DNA from: Cryobacterium psychrotolerans
GTDB lineage: Bacteria; Actinomycetota; Actinomycetes; Actinomycetales; Microbacteriaceae
Reading direction: 5' to 3'
Length of the DNA stretch: 64,000 bases
Assembly: GCF_900101115.1 (NCBI RefSeq)
Contig: NZ_FNFU01000006.1
Span: 1-64,000, forward strand
The notes under the pieces were generated by a model, which was not told the origin of the DNA, did not search any database, and was given only the letters and a program-made list of their open reading frames with translations. Position 1 is the stretch's first letter. Each line of letters starts with the position of its first letter. This document shows, in pieces, positions 1-6,527 of this stretch. Position numbers and translations under genes: made by a program.

Positions 1-541
1 GGAGCATCTCCGGGGTGACGCCGGCGGCTGGTTCGCCGAGGCCCTTGCGGAGGAAGCCGGCGGTGTCGAGGCCGATCCGGCCGGCGGTGACGGCGTCGCC
101 GAGTGGCGCGTGCCAGGGCGCTTCGAGGGCGGCGGCCGGGAGGTCCCACTCGGGGTGTTCCGCGGCCTGGTCGGCGGCTTGTTCGGCGGCTTGTCTGGCG
201 AGCTGTTCGGCGGCTTCGGCTTCGGCCATCATTGTGCCGACGTCCACGAGTCGGCGGGAGTCGGCTCGGGAGCCGCCGGAGAGGGACTGCACCATTGCTT
301 CCGGGCTCAGGTGGCCCTTGCGGCGGGCCAGGCCGGCCTGGCCGAGGGCCCAGTCGGAGCGGCGGGCGATCTCGGCTGCGGACAGGGCCGCGTATTTCGT
401 GGTTTCGCCCACGTGCGCGGCGATGCTCTTGTGGGTGGCCTCCAGGTCGTCGTCGGTCAGGGCGGCAAACGCGGCTGCGTCCAGCCGCTCGCCGGCGAGG
501 GAGCCGGTGAGGGAGCTGAATACAGCTTCGATGCTTGACAT
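1..541 (-). CDS. DUF222 (13E12-type) HNH endonuclease-like protein, N-terminal part
   Basis: A minus-strand reading frame opens at an ATG (541-539) and stays open to the left edge, so only about 180 N-terminal codons are visible. The protein starts MSSIEAVFSSL and is rich in Ala, Glu and Asp. It contains the helical pattern typical of DUF222, the N-terminal domain of actinobacterial 13E12-repeat proteins: ALSAAEIARRSDW near residues 55-67, then GHLSPEAMVQSLSGGSRADSRR, and later GRIGLDTAGFLRKGLGE. These proteins normally end in an HNH nuclease domain, which would lie outside the window. They are abundant in Microbacteriaceae and often mobile, but their function is poorly known. The family call is from pattern recognition. 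Whether the gene is intact cannot be seen. Confidence 0.7.
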   Translation of the reverse strand, partial: MSSIEAVFSSLTGSLAGERLDAAAFAALTDDDLEATHKSIAAHVGETTKYAALSAAEIARRSDWALGQAGLARRKGHLSPEAMVQSLSGGSRADSRRLVDVGTMMAEAEAAEQLARQAAEQAADQAAEHPEWDLPAAALEAPWHAPLGDAVTAGRIGLDTAGFLRKGLGEPAAGVTPEML

Positions 542-776
542 ACTGAGATTCTCTCAGCACCCACCGACATCCGCAGTTATGTTCGACCGTGTCGCGACAA
601 CCTCACCCGGACCCGCCCTGTGGAGGACAAGAGCGAGGAGAAGAGCGAGGACACGAGTGAGGCCAAGCGGGAGGCGTTCTGCCACAGCGACGACGATGGC
701 CCCGCACTCACCAACACTCAGCCCACCCCCAGCCACACCCCTTGCCCCCACCGCACACCGGGTAAAGGGTGACAGC

Positions 777-1139
777 ATGAAGAGAATTTCGTACAGTGGG
801 GCGTCGTTCCTGACAGCTGATCGAGTGGCCGATTCTCTCCTGCTCCTGGTCGCCGCGATACGCGATCACCACGGCGCCGAGGTGGTCGAGCTGCCGGCTG
901 TCGGGTTCGGTGGCGAGCCGGTGGTCGTGCAGCTCGTGGTTGGCCCGGCGAGCGAAATCATCAGCATGTCCGAGGGCACACCGGAGGCCGAGACCGGCAG
1001 CACCGAACCCGACACGACCGAGGTGGTCGATTATCTGCGCGGCCGCATCCAGAACTTGTCCCTGACTCCTCGCCTCACCCTCTTCGAGACGAAGGCGGAC
1101 CCTGACTCCCTCGGTTGGGACGACCTGGATCTTGCGTAG
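777..1139 (+). CDS. Small conserved hypothetical protein (120 aa)
   Basis: This 120-residue acidic protein starts MKRISYSGASFLTADRVADS. I recognise the style of an uncharacterised small family common in Microbacteriaceae: an N-terminal 'ISYxGxSFLTxDxVADxxL' block, a middle block ending LVVGPASEI, and an acidic low-complexity tail. No function is known to me. The ATG at 777 was chosen because the family N-terminus starts there; the frame is open further upstream but that stretch is compositionally arbitrary. A 70-bp piece of the gene (942-1011) is duplicated at 10491-10560, where the gene is truncated. A broken small gene follows convergently at 1246-1329. Coding is likely, function unknown. 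Confidence 0.6.
   Translation: MKRISYSGASFLTADRVADSLLLLVAAIRDHHGAEVVELPAVGFGGEPVVVQLVVGPASEIISMSEGTPEAETGSTEPDTTEVVDYLRGRIQNLSLTPRLTLFETKADPDSLGWDDLDLA
942..1011 (+). repeat. Dispersed duplication, copy A block 1
   Basis: This block matches 10491-10560 closely, starting GGCCCGGCGAGCGAAATCAT in both. It lies inside the 777-1139 gene. Copy B is directly contiguous with block 2 (10561-10654), whereas here block 2 starts only at 1236. Copy B therefore lacks the equivalent of 1012-1235. Confidence 0.8.
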
Positions 1140-1245
1140 GGGCGAGCCTACGGGCGCGCGCCCGTAGGTTCGACACACAACACCCAGCGAGCGGATGCCC
1201 CGGCGCAGGCAATCCCGCGACGCCAACTCGTTCCGTCAGAAGCCG

Positions 1246-1329
1246 CAAGTGCTTCTTGATGTGCGAACGGCATCCGTTGGGGTTTCGGTCATGCCCTTGG
1301 TCCGCTTCGCGGCGCGGTTCTCTTTGATT
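1246..1329 (-). pseudogene. Decayed copy of the 44-aa basic protein gene at 10571-10705
   Basis: On the minus strand this stretch reads like the C-terminal two thirds of the intact small gene at 10571-10705 (IKEKRAEKRAKGMTETTTDA in the intact copy). Here a one-base deletion (GCGAACGG against GCGAAACGG) breaks the frame before the final His-Ile-Lys-Lys-His. The stop-codon position is changed from CTA to CAA on the plus strand. Similarity ends near 1329, so the 5' end of the gene is also missing. It is part of copy A of the dispersed duplication, block 2 being 1236-1329. Confidence 0.7.
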
Positions 1330-1460
1330 GCGCCCGTCAAGTTCTTGAGACAATCTGTTGTGTTTTTTTCTGCGCCGCTGCCTTTTGGTGGCGGTCGTGG
1401 TGAGCGGCCAGCGCGGCGGCTGGTTGTAGACCTCCCTTGTGCGAGTGAGGGCGACGCCGT

Positions 1461-1746
1461 TTATCCTTGCTTCGCGGCGAAGAAGGCGCTGAATTTTCCT
1501 AGGAATTCAACCTCTCAGCTCAGCATTCTCGGCTTGCAAGGCATTGTGTTTGGCCCACTCAACCGGGCCAGGCTCGGCAGCGTCGGCCTCGGGGTGTTCC
1601 TCTTTCCAGACGCGAACCCAATTGCCCAGCGTCCCCTCGACAACACCGATCTCGGGGGCAACTTGATCGATCGGTCGGCCTGATGAAATGACCAGCTCTA
1701 CGGCCTCGGCCCGGAACTCGGCACTGAACTTACGACGATTCGACAT
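1461..1746 (-). pseudogene. IS3-family transposase orfA, frameshifted
   Basis: The minus-strand protein starts MSNRRKFSAEFRAEAVELV and continues ...GTLGNWVRVWKEEHPE, the helix-turn-helix of IS3-family OrfA. A Shine-Dalgarno AAGGAG lies 10 bases before the ATG at 1746. The frame meets a TGA at 1507-1509 right after ENAELRG. One frame over, the expected OrfA C-terminus follows (VEFLGKFSAFFAAKQG then stop at 1461-1463). A single-base indel near 1510 therefore disrupts it. No intact orfB follows on this strand. The orfB fragment at 2014-2289 is on the opposite strand and so comes from another copy or a rearrangement. Confidence 0.8.
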
Positions 1747-2013
1747 GAAACAGATACTCCTTACCTCACAACTCACAATGGCGGACCAGTGAACGCCCAC
1801 CGATGATCGCACCCACCCAGACAGGACACGGGCCGCAACGGGGGCCCGGGTCACAGAAGCCCCGGGGAGGGCAGTGGCCGACAAGGCGCAAGCGCCGCCA
1901 ATGGCCGTCGGCGTCGTCATTGCTGCCCACTCGAGCATCGACGTGAGCGGATTATCTTGGGAGAAACCCGTTATCCGGAACCGCGCCGCCAACACAACCG
2001 CGAAAAGACACCA

Positions 2014-2289
2014 TGGCGTGCTCGCCTGCGGGTGCTGAGGAACAACGGCATCACTGGGTCGATGGGACGCGTCGGCGCGTGCGGCGACAACGCCGCGATG
2101 GAGTCCTTCTTCGCGCTCCTGCAGAAGAACGTCCTCGACCGGCAGCGCTGGACGACGAGGGAGGAACTGCGCCTCGCGATCGTCGTCTGGATCGAGCGGA
2201 CCTACCACCGGAAGCGCCGGCAACGCCGCCTTGGCAAGCTCACCCCGATCGAGTTTGAGACCATACACATGGCCCTCAAGGCCGCCTGA
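2014..2289 (+). pseudogene. IS3-family transposase orfB, C-terminal remnant
   Basis: About 92 residues of the C-terminal DDE integrase core remain, including NNGITGSMGRVGACGDNAAM, ESFFALLQKNVLDRQRW with the catalytic Glu of the DDE triad, and WIERTYHRKRRQRRLG followed by LTPIEFE. IS3 OrfB is about 280-300 aa, so the first two thirds are absent. The upstream sequence is not transposase-like. The IS end abuts a sigma-factor remnant at about 2330. Confidence 0.85.
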
Positions 2290-2310
2290 AACCACTAACC
2301 CCTTGAGTCA

Positions 2311-2330
2311 ACTGAACTCGGGGCAGTCCC
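2311..2330 (+). repeat. Probable terminal inverted repeat of an IS3-family remnant
   Basis: Sequence ACTGAACTCGGGGCAGTCCC lies 21 bases after the orfB stop. Its reverse complement starts with a GGACTGCCCC-type terminus, as in IS3-family ends. Sigma-factor homology begins at 2331, so this marks the border of the inserted element. The matching left end was not found. Confidence 0.45.
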
Positions 2331-2636
2331 AAATTCGACTTCATGGTCGGCTTCAAGTTCTCAACTTATGCGACGTGGTGGATCCGCCAGTCCATCCATC
2401 GCGACATGGCCGACAAGGTACGGATGATTCGCGTCCCCGTGCACACGGCTGACAAACTCAACAAGATCAAACGGACCCGCCAAGAGCTCACCAGCATGCT
2501 TGAGCGTGACCCAACCGTGGGGGAACGATTTCATGACCGGTTCCAGGGCGTGACCGGGGAACGCGTCCGCCAGATCGAGAAGCGCGCGCTCGCCCTGCTG
2601 CACGTGCCGCGGCTCGAACGGTACCTGCGGGACTGA
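2331..2636 (+). pseudogene. Group 2 sigma-70 pseudogene, 5'-truncated and internally deleted
   Basis: The frame starting [20 protein letters not shown] is near-identical to residues 126-190 of the intact sigma factor encoded at 5577-6527. It keeps region 2.3/2.4 and part of region 3. It then jumps after PTVGE through an unrelated stretch (RFHDRFQ) to [18 protein letters not shown] and [10 protein letters not shown], the end of region 4.2. About 100 residues are missing internally and all of regions 1.2-2.2 upstream. A 97-codon ORF from ATG 2343 is open, but it lacks the main core-binding helices and has no good ribosome site, so pseudogene is the best call. Confidence 0.85.
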
Positions 2637-2767
2637 ATGCACGAGGCTCGCATCCTGCCATTCAGGTTCGCCCGATGGGCTGGGATCGGCTTCGGGGCGT
2701 CCTTTCCCGTCGGCGCGCGATTGATCAAGCGCGTTTGTCGTGTCTTCCTGCCATGTCCGCCAGAAGG

Positions 2768-2782
2768 GGGACTTTGTGCCCT
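2768..2782 (+). promoter_or_regulatory. DosR/DevR-box-like site
   Basis: GGGACTTTGTGCCCT sits 62 bases before the ATG at 2844. The left half (GGGACTTT) is a perfect match to half of the published DosR consensus TTSGGGACTWWAGTCCCSAA, and the right half keeps CCC. By my alignment 13 of 20 positions agree. A second site at 4111-4125 shares 12 of 15 bases. DevR/DevS homologues are encoded at 7027-9437. Binding is inferred. Confidence 0.45.
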
Positions 2783-2843
2783 ACTCCTGGGGCGGGCCGA
2801 TTCTCGACAATCGAACCATGACAACAGAAACCGGGAGCGCAGC

Positions 2844-3233
2844 ATGGGGTCTCTAACCTACGATCGCGTTGTGGTCGACATCGACGATCGAACCTTGACC
2901 CATGTTCAAATCGTCGTCATCCAGAAACTTCGTCGCGGGGAGAGCTTCTCGCTGTCCTGGAACGACTCCGCCCAGGGGGGAGGCGGCCGCAGCTCGGTGT
3001 GGCTCAACCCCGCCATCCCCCTCTACTTCAAATTCGCCGGCGGGAGCGTGCCCACCATCAATCCGCACTGGCTCGAGGAACTCACCCGATCCGCAGCCAG
3101 TTCCCAGGGCCTGGTGATCTCCAGCGAGCGGATACCAACGCTTGAATCTGAGGTTCCGCCGCGGGCCGGTCGGTCATCCGGCCCCCGCCTCGCGGTTCGC
3201 CCAGCCCGGACGCTGGCCGTGACACGATCCTGA
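2844..3233 (+). CDS. DUF7882 family small protein (129 aa)
   Basis: The protein begins MGSLTYDRVVVDIDDRTLTH and contains LRRGESFSLSW, SSVWLNPAIPLYFKF and PTINPHWLEELT. This is the hallmark layout of the DUF7882 family, about 90-100 aa proteins found in many copies in Microbacteriaceae with no assigned function. The first ~95 residues are the family domain; the Pro/Arg-rich tail is extra. The ATG at 2844 follows GGGAGCGCAGC, a plausible ribosome site, and matches the family N-terminus. A DosR-box-like site lies 62 bases upstream, so low-oxygen or redox control by DevR is a reasonable hypothesis. Confidence 0.75.
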   Translation: MGSLTYDRVVVDIDDRTLTHVQIVVIQKLRRGESFSLSWNDSAQGGGGRSSVWLNPAIPLYFKFAGGSVPTINPHWLEELTRSAASSQGLVISSERIPTLESEVPPRAGRSSGPRLAVRPARTLAVTRS

Positions 3234-3285
3234 GATCTTCGCATTCCTCAACTTTCCCATTTTCTCGCCCCACCCCGGAGGGGTC

Positions 3286-3789
3286 ATGAATAGCGTCAGC
3301 GCGATCGTCAAGCCGATGAGCGCAACCATGCGTGCGAAGTCCAACGCCGGGCCGTCGCCGGTCTTGCCAGCCGAGACGCCGGTGCGACTAGATGCGAAGG
3401 CAGACACACGCGTGGTTACAGACGAGTTCCTCATTCAGAACCTCGGACCCCGGCGCCGAGAAGCTTTCAAGACCCTGATCGGCCGCGCCGTACCTGAAGA
3501 GCAGGTAACCGCCGCATTCGACGACACGTTGTCACAGCAAGACGATGACCTCAGTTTGTGTCTGGTGGCGGAGACCCACGCAGGCGCTCTCCTCGGCCTC
3601 GCGCGCGCCCACGGGCCTGTCGATATCGACGAGGACGCTGTGCTGATTAGCAGCCAAATTGCGGTCCTTGACCTCCTCATCGCGAGCTCGGAGACGGTGG
3701 GCGATGCCCTGCTGATCCAGCTTGCAGGGTCGGTCGATCAGATCGGCTGCGGCCGGCCTATGGCATCATTCTCGACGCAGACTGCCTGA
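3286..3789 (+). CDS. Hypothetical protein, possibly a frameshifted GNAT-like protein
   Basis: 167 residues. The ATG follows GGAGGGGTC, although the spacing is tight. Residues 45-80 (FLIQNLGPRRREAFKTLIGR...) look like a small helical module. Residues 95-155 (LCLVAETHAGALLGLARAHG, then a hydrophobic strand and TVGDALLIQLAGSVDQIGC) resemble the beta-4/helix-3 core of GNAT acetyltransferases. The last residues (GRPMASFSTQTA) are not GNAT-like, but the neighbouring frame reads AYGIILDADCLMRR, so a frameshift near 3755 is possible. Codon use is ordinary. I cannot assign a substrate, and the fold call is weak. Confidence 0.45.
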   Translation: MNSVSAIVKPMSATMRAKSNAGPSPVLPAETPVRLDAKADTRVVTDEFLIQNLGPRRREAFKTLIGRAVPEEQVTAAFDDTLSQQDDDLSLCLVAETHAGALLGLARAHGPVDIDEDAVLISSQIAVLDLLIASSETVGDALLIQLAGSVDQIGCGRPMASFSTQTA

Positions 3790-3801
3790 TGCGGAGGCCC
3801 A

Positions 3802-3846
3802 AAAACCGGACGAAACAGCTAATTCCTGCACGGAGGTTCCGGTTTT
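3802..3846 (+). terminator. Stem-loop with flanking A and T runs
   Basis: Perfect 9-base arms AAAACCGGA (3802-3810) and TCCGGTTTT (3838-3846) flank a 27-base loop, 12 bases after the stop of the 3286 gene. It could act as a bidirectional intrinsic terminator between that gene and the minus-strand remnant at 3875. The long loop makes it weaker than a classical hairpin. Confidence 0.4.
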
Positions 3847-3874
3847 CACAAACCCGGCCCCCTTCAGCAGGTGG

Positions 3875-4030
3875 TTAGTGACCGGCGCCCATGTTTCCGG
3901 CGAGCCGGGTGTGCATGGTGGGGCTGGATTCGTTGAGGCCCTCGATCACGGCGCGTTTGCCGTGGCGCTCGTACTTGTTCGTGATGGCGTCGAGGGCGGC
4001 GACCGTTGATGCGTCCCAGATGTGGGAGTT
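3875..4030 (-). pseudogene. C-terminal STAS-domain remnant of a SulP-type anion transporter
   Basis: On the minus strand about 50 residues end with a stop at 3875-3877. They read HIWDASTVAALDAITNKY, then RAVIEGLNE, and finally RLAGNMGAGH. This matches the end of the cytoplasmic STAS domain of actinobacterial SulP permeases (typical 'DASxVxALDxIxxKY...VxIxGLN' followed by 'LxGxLGxGH'). The membrane domain and most of the STAS domain are absent. Upstream of 4030 the sequence becomes the 8-bp tandem repeat. A SulP protein is normally 480-570 aa, so this is a relic. Confidence 0.75.
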
Positions 4031-4061
4031 GGGTGGTTTTGAGGTCCCCAGTGCTACATGT

Positions 4062-4117
4062 CGCAACCTCGCAACCTCGCAACCTCGCAACCTCGCAACC
4101 TCGCAACCTCGGGACCT
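4062..4117. repeat. 8-bp tandem repeat, six perfect copies plus one degenerate
   Basis: The unit CGCAACCT is repeated perfectly six times (4062-4109) and followed by CGGGACCT (4110-4117). It is non-coding in context, lying between the STAS remnant and the 4269 gene. The last degenerate unit overlaps the left half of the DosR-box-like site at 4111-4125. Short tandem arrays like this can change copy number by slippage. Confidence 0.95.
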
Positions 4118-4125
4118 TTGGCCCT
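4111..4125 (+). promoter_or_regulatory. DosR/DevR-box-like site
   Basis: GGGACCTTTGGCCCT lies 143 bases before the ATG at 4269. It shares 12 of 15 bases with the site at 2768-2782 and the GGGAC...CCC skeleton of the DosR consensus. Its left half coincides with the last, degenerate unit of the tandem repeat. Function is inferred from sequence and from the nearby devR/devS genes. Confidence 0.4.
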
Positions 4126-4268
4126 GTGAGCTGAGAAGTCCGTGTATCACACTGATTCCACGAGGCTGAACTCACCGCTTCAAGGCCACCTCAGGTCATT
4201 CAACACGGGCGCTTCCGGGCGCTGCAACTAGCTTCGGTCCGCAACCAGACAAGAGAAGAGAAATCGCG

Positions 4269-4619
4269 ATGAGAACCGATGAGCGTGAAGTGCGGACGCC
4301 AGACGATGTCCAGCTCACCCAGATCTCCGACGGCGAATGGAGAGTGAGCGACCGACGAGTGCCCTGGGACAGTCCTTTCTCACTCATCGGCTTCATCAGT
4401 CTGAACGCAGACCAGCACGAGGTGCTGGAGTTCGGTGATCCCATGCGAACCTTCTTCGTCGGCTCCATGGCAGAGGCAGAATCCATATTCGCCCCGCCAG
4501 CTGGTGATTTCGTAAAACGTCAGCCGACACGAGAACCGCGATCCCTCGACGAACGCCTCGAACGCGTGCTGCCACAGTGGGCCCGTGGACAACTCGCCCT
4601 CTTGCACAGCCGGGGCTGA
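4269..4619 (+). CDS. Small hypothetical protein of the 'EWRVxDRR' type (116 aa)
   Basis: The protein starts MRTDEREVRTPDDVQLTQIS and contains GEWRVSDRRVPWDSPFSLIG followed by FISLNADQHEVLEF. The protein encoded on the minus strand at 9761-10003 shares the same pattern: hydrophobic-Ser-Asp-x-Glu-Trp-Arg-Val-x-Asp-Arg-Arg, then a Ser-Pro, a Leu/Ile-Gly-Phe/Tyr-Ile and a Glu-Val pair. They are probably paralogues of an unnamed actinobacterial family. Residues after about 90 are Arg-rich and not shared. A GAAGAG ribosome site precedes the ATG. The upstream DosR-like site suggests stress or hypoxia expression. No function is known to me. Confidence 0.6.
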   Translation: MRTDEREVRTPDDVQLTQISDGEWRVSDRRVPWDSPFSLIGFISLNADQHEVLEFGDPMRTFFVGSMAEAESIFAPPAGDFVKRQPTREPRSLDERLERVLPQWARGQLALLHSRG

Positions 4620-4942
4620 CGCAGGGGCGTCAGCGAACGACGAGGCACCGTTTCACGGCGAATGAGCGCATCGCGATTCTGGCCGAGGAGAACGCGATTC
4701 TCGGCATACCCATGCAGGTCAGATCGCCGACCGTCTGGAACGCTACTCGTTGGAGGGGGTTTGCGGAACGCGGCCGGGATCGCTTGCTGATCCGGCAGCG
4801 GCGGGGTCCTGATTTGTGAGCTCTTGGCCAGCGCGGACAAGAGCTCTGATGCTTTTCCCAGCACCTCAACCGCGCTCTCCGACTGCTCCAACTGAGCCTT
4901 GCCCAGCACAATCGGAAACCTGCCCGCAGGGGAGTGCGCTGA

Positions 4943-5128
4943 TTAGTTCGAACGGGATTCCAGCGCAGTGACTCGTTGGAAACGCCGTCCAAGTTCTGCG
5001 TCGTAGGCTTCCTGACCGCCGGCTTTGACGATGAAGCCAGGGTGGTCGGAGTAGTGCTCCCAACGGTCAAGGTCAGCGCGTGCTGCCCCGAGTTCCTTCA
5101 GTGTCGGTGCGGAGGCATCAGACTGCAT
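4943..5128 (-). CDS. Small hypothetical protein (61 aa), tentative
   Basis: A minus-strand frame encodes a charged 61-residue protein beginning MQSDASAPTLKELGAARADL, predicted mostly helical, with no Cys and no membrane segment. Composition and codon choice look coding, but no clear Shine-Dalgarno precedes the ATG and I do not recognise a family. The surrounding 4620-5275 stretch contains nothing else I can support. It could be a gene remnant. Confidence 0.35.
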   Translation of the reverse strand: MQSDASAPTLKELGAARADLDRWEHYSDHPGFIVKAGGQEAYDAELGRRFQRVTALESRSN

Positions 5129-5275
5129 GGCTTGAGTATGGCGTGGTCAGGGCCAGAGAACTCGAGCCGAGGCCATGATCCGGGGGCATTGACCCAGGAT
5201 CCACTGTCGCATTCATCAAGGAGGCGACGTTGACCCCCGACTTCATCGTGTAGCCGCCGCTCTCGATGCCAGCCT

Positions 5276-5461
5276 TCACCGTGCGAATCCCAAATGCCCG
5301 GTTGAGGCGCCCAGGGGCACCCGAACTGGTTCGCGTCCCACTGTCGTGTGGTCACATCCTGAGCATTTCAACACGTAGCGAGGAAGTGTGTCTCTCTCGA
5401 CATGGGCCGGGTTTGGTGTTAGCCGCGCGTGTGAGCGGCAGTAGGGGCACGTGAGTCTCAT
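5276..5461 (-). CDS. Small putative zinc-ribbon protein (61 aa)
   Basis: From ATG 5461 the protein starts MRLTCPYCRSHARLTPN and later has LKCSGCDHTTVG. That makes two CxxC pairs about 30 residues apart, the layout of a single zinc ribbon. A GGGAAG ribosome-site-like sequence lies 11 bases upstream. A longer start ten codons upstream is possible but less likely because the zinc-ribbon N-terminus begins at MRLTC. There are no enzymatic motifs. It may be a nucleic-acid or protein-binding adaptor, or a cut-down remnant. Its 3' neighbour, the sigma gene, is on the same strand but 100 bases away. Confidence 0.45.
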   Translation of the reverse strand: MRLTCPYCRSHARLTPNPAHVERDTLPRYVLKCSGCDHTTVGREPVRVPLGASTGHLGFAR

Positions 5462-5576
5462 TGAATATACTTCCCGCTCAGCGAGCATTCGAAGATAGGG
5501 CGAAGGTCAGGGGTTTTCCGTGGAGCCGTAAAGATCGGGGAGGAGGGTTGGCTAGCGTGACCGCTCCGCGCACGTC

Positions 5577-6527
5577 CTAATCGATCAAGTACGATCGCAA
5601 GCGCGGAACGGCCAGCAGCGCCAACGCGCGTTTCTCGATCTGTCGGACTCGTTCGCGGGTCACACCCTCGACTACGGCCACCTGCTCCAGGGTCCGGGGT
5701 CCATCGCCGTTCAGTCCGAAGCGGGCGCTCAGGATCGACTGTTCCCGTTCCGGCAGCGCCGTGAGGTAGAAGGAAATATCCGTCGTTCGCAGGGCGAGCA
5801 TCCCATACTCGTCGGGTTGCAGTGAGTCACCGTCGATGATCAACTCCGAAATGTCACCGTCTCCGTCACCAACCGGCGCAGACAGAGAAATCGGTTCCTG
5901 ATCGTACTTCAGCAGTCTCGACACGTCGTGGGGCAGAATATCGCTGGCCTCCGCGATCTCTCCCACGGTCGGCTCACGCTCAAGCGTGTTGGTGAGGTCC
6001 CGGCGGATCCGTTTTATCTTGTTGAGTTTCTCGGCCGTGTGCACCGGGACGCGAATCATTCTCACCTTGTCTGCCATGCCGCGGTGGATGGACTGGCGGA
6101 TCCACCACGTCGCATAAGTCGAGAACTTGAAGCCAGCCATGTAGTTGAACTTCTCCACCGCACGCATCAGGCCCATGTTGCCGTCCTGGACAATATCCAT
6201 GATGAGAGCGCCACGACCGGAATAGTGTTTGGCGATGCTGACCACGAGCCTCAGATTGGCCTCGATGAAACGCTTCTTCGCGCGCTTCCCATCATGGGCG
6301 AGCCACGCCAATTCGCGCTGGTGAACCGTGTCGGACACGCCTTGGTGCAGCTTCTCGGCCGCGAAGAGGCCCACCTCGATTCGCCGGCCGAGGTCGACCT
6401 CGTCCTCAGCGGTGAGCAGCGATTCCTTGCCGATCCTGCGCAGGTAGTCACCGAACGGATCCGTCGATCCTGAGTTATATCGGGCGCGTGAGGACGAAGT
6501 CGAGGATGCTTGCAGGGCCGCGCTCAT
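5577..6527 (-). CDS. RNA polymerase sigma factor, group 2 sigma-70 (HrdB/SigB-like)
   Basis: The 316-residue protein shows all sigma-70 regions except 1.1. Region 1.2 is at residues 23-53 (DPFGDYLRRIGKESLLTAED). Region 2 is at 84-150, with NLRLVVSIAKHY, DIVQDGNMGLMRAVEKF and the region 2.4 helix [15 protein letters not shown]. Region 3 runs 155-215 and region 4 runs 250-316, with LPEREQSIL and [16 protein letters not shown]. It would direct RNA polymerase to stress or stationary-phase promoters. The start at 6527 has a GGAAGG ribosome site 7 bases upstream. An in-frame ATG at 6671 would add 48 non-conserved residues. A truncated paralogue lies at 2331-2636. The gene is divergent from devR. 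Confidence 0.93.
   Translation of the reverse strand: MSAALQASSTSSSRARYNSGSTDPFGDYLRRIGKESLLTAEDEVDLGRRIEVGLFAAEKLHQGVSDTVHQRELAWLAHDGKRAKKRFIEANLRLVVSIAKHYSGRGALIMDIVQDGNMGLMRAVEKFNYMAGFKFSTYATWWIRQSIHRGMADKVRMIRVPVHTAEKLNKIKRIRRDLTNTLEREPTVGEIAEASDILPHDVSRLLKYDQEPISLSAPVGDGDGDISELIIDGDSLQPDEYGMLALRTTDISFYLTALPEREQSILSARFGLNGDGPRTLEQVAVVEGVTRERVRQIEKRALALLAVPRLRSYLID

Noticed and set aside
1364-1372. T-run at 1364-1372 as an intrinsic terminator
   Set aside because: No stable hairpin precedes it on either strand.
2343-2636. Functional 97-aa mini sigma factor
   Set aside because: It lacks regions 1.2-2.2 needed for core binding, has a non-homologous junction and no ribosome site. Pseudogene is simpler.
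4577-4819. Plus-strand ORF with RFTANERIAILAEEN, reminiscent of a transposase HTH
   Set aside because: Only a few residues resemble an HTH, the rest is arbitrary, and the first part overlaps the end of the 4269 gene.
5130-5290. Minus-strand protein-like stretch (IRTVKAGIESGGYTMKSGVN)
   Set aside because: No start, no family I can name, and stops on both sides of a short segment. Possible debris but not supportable as a gene.
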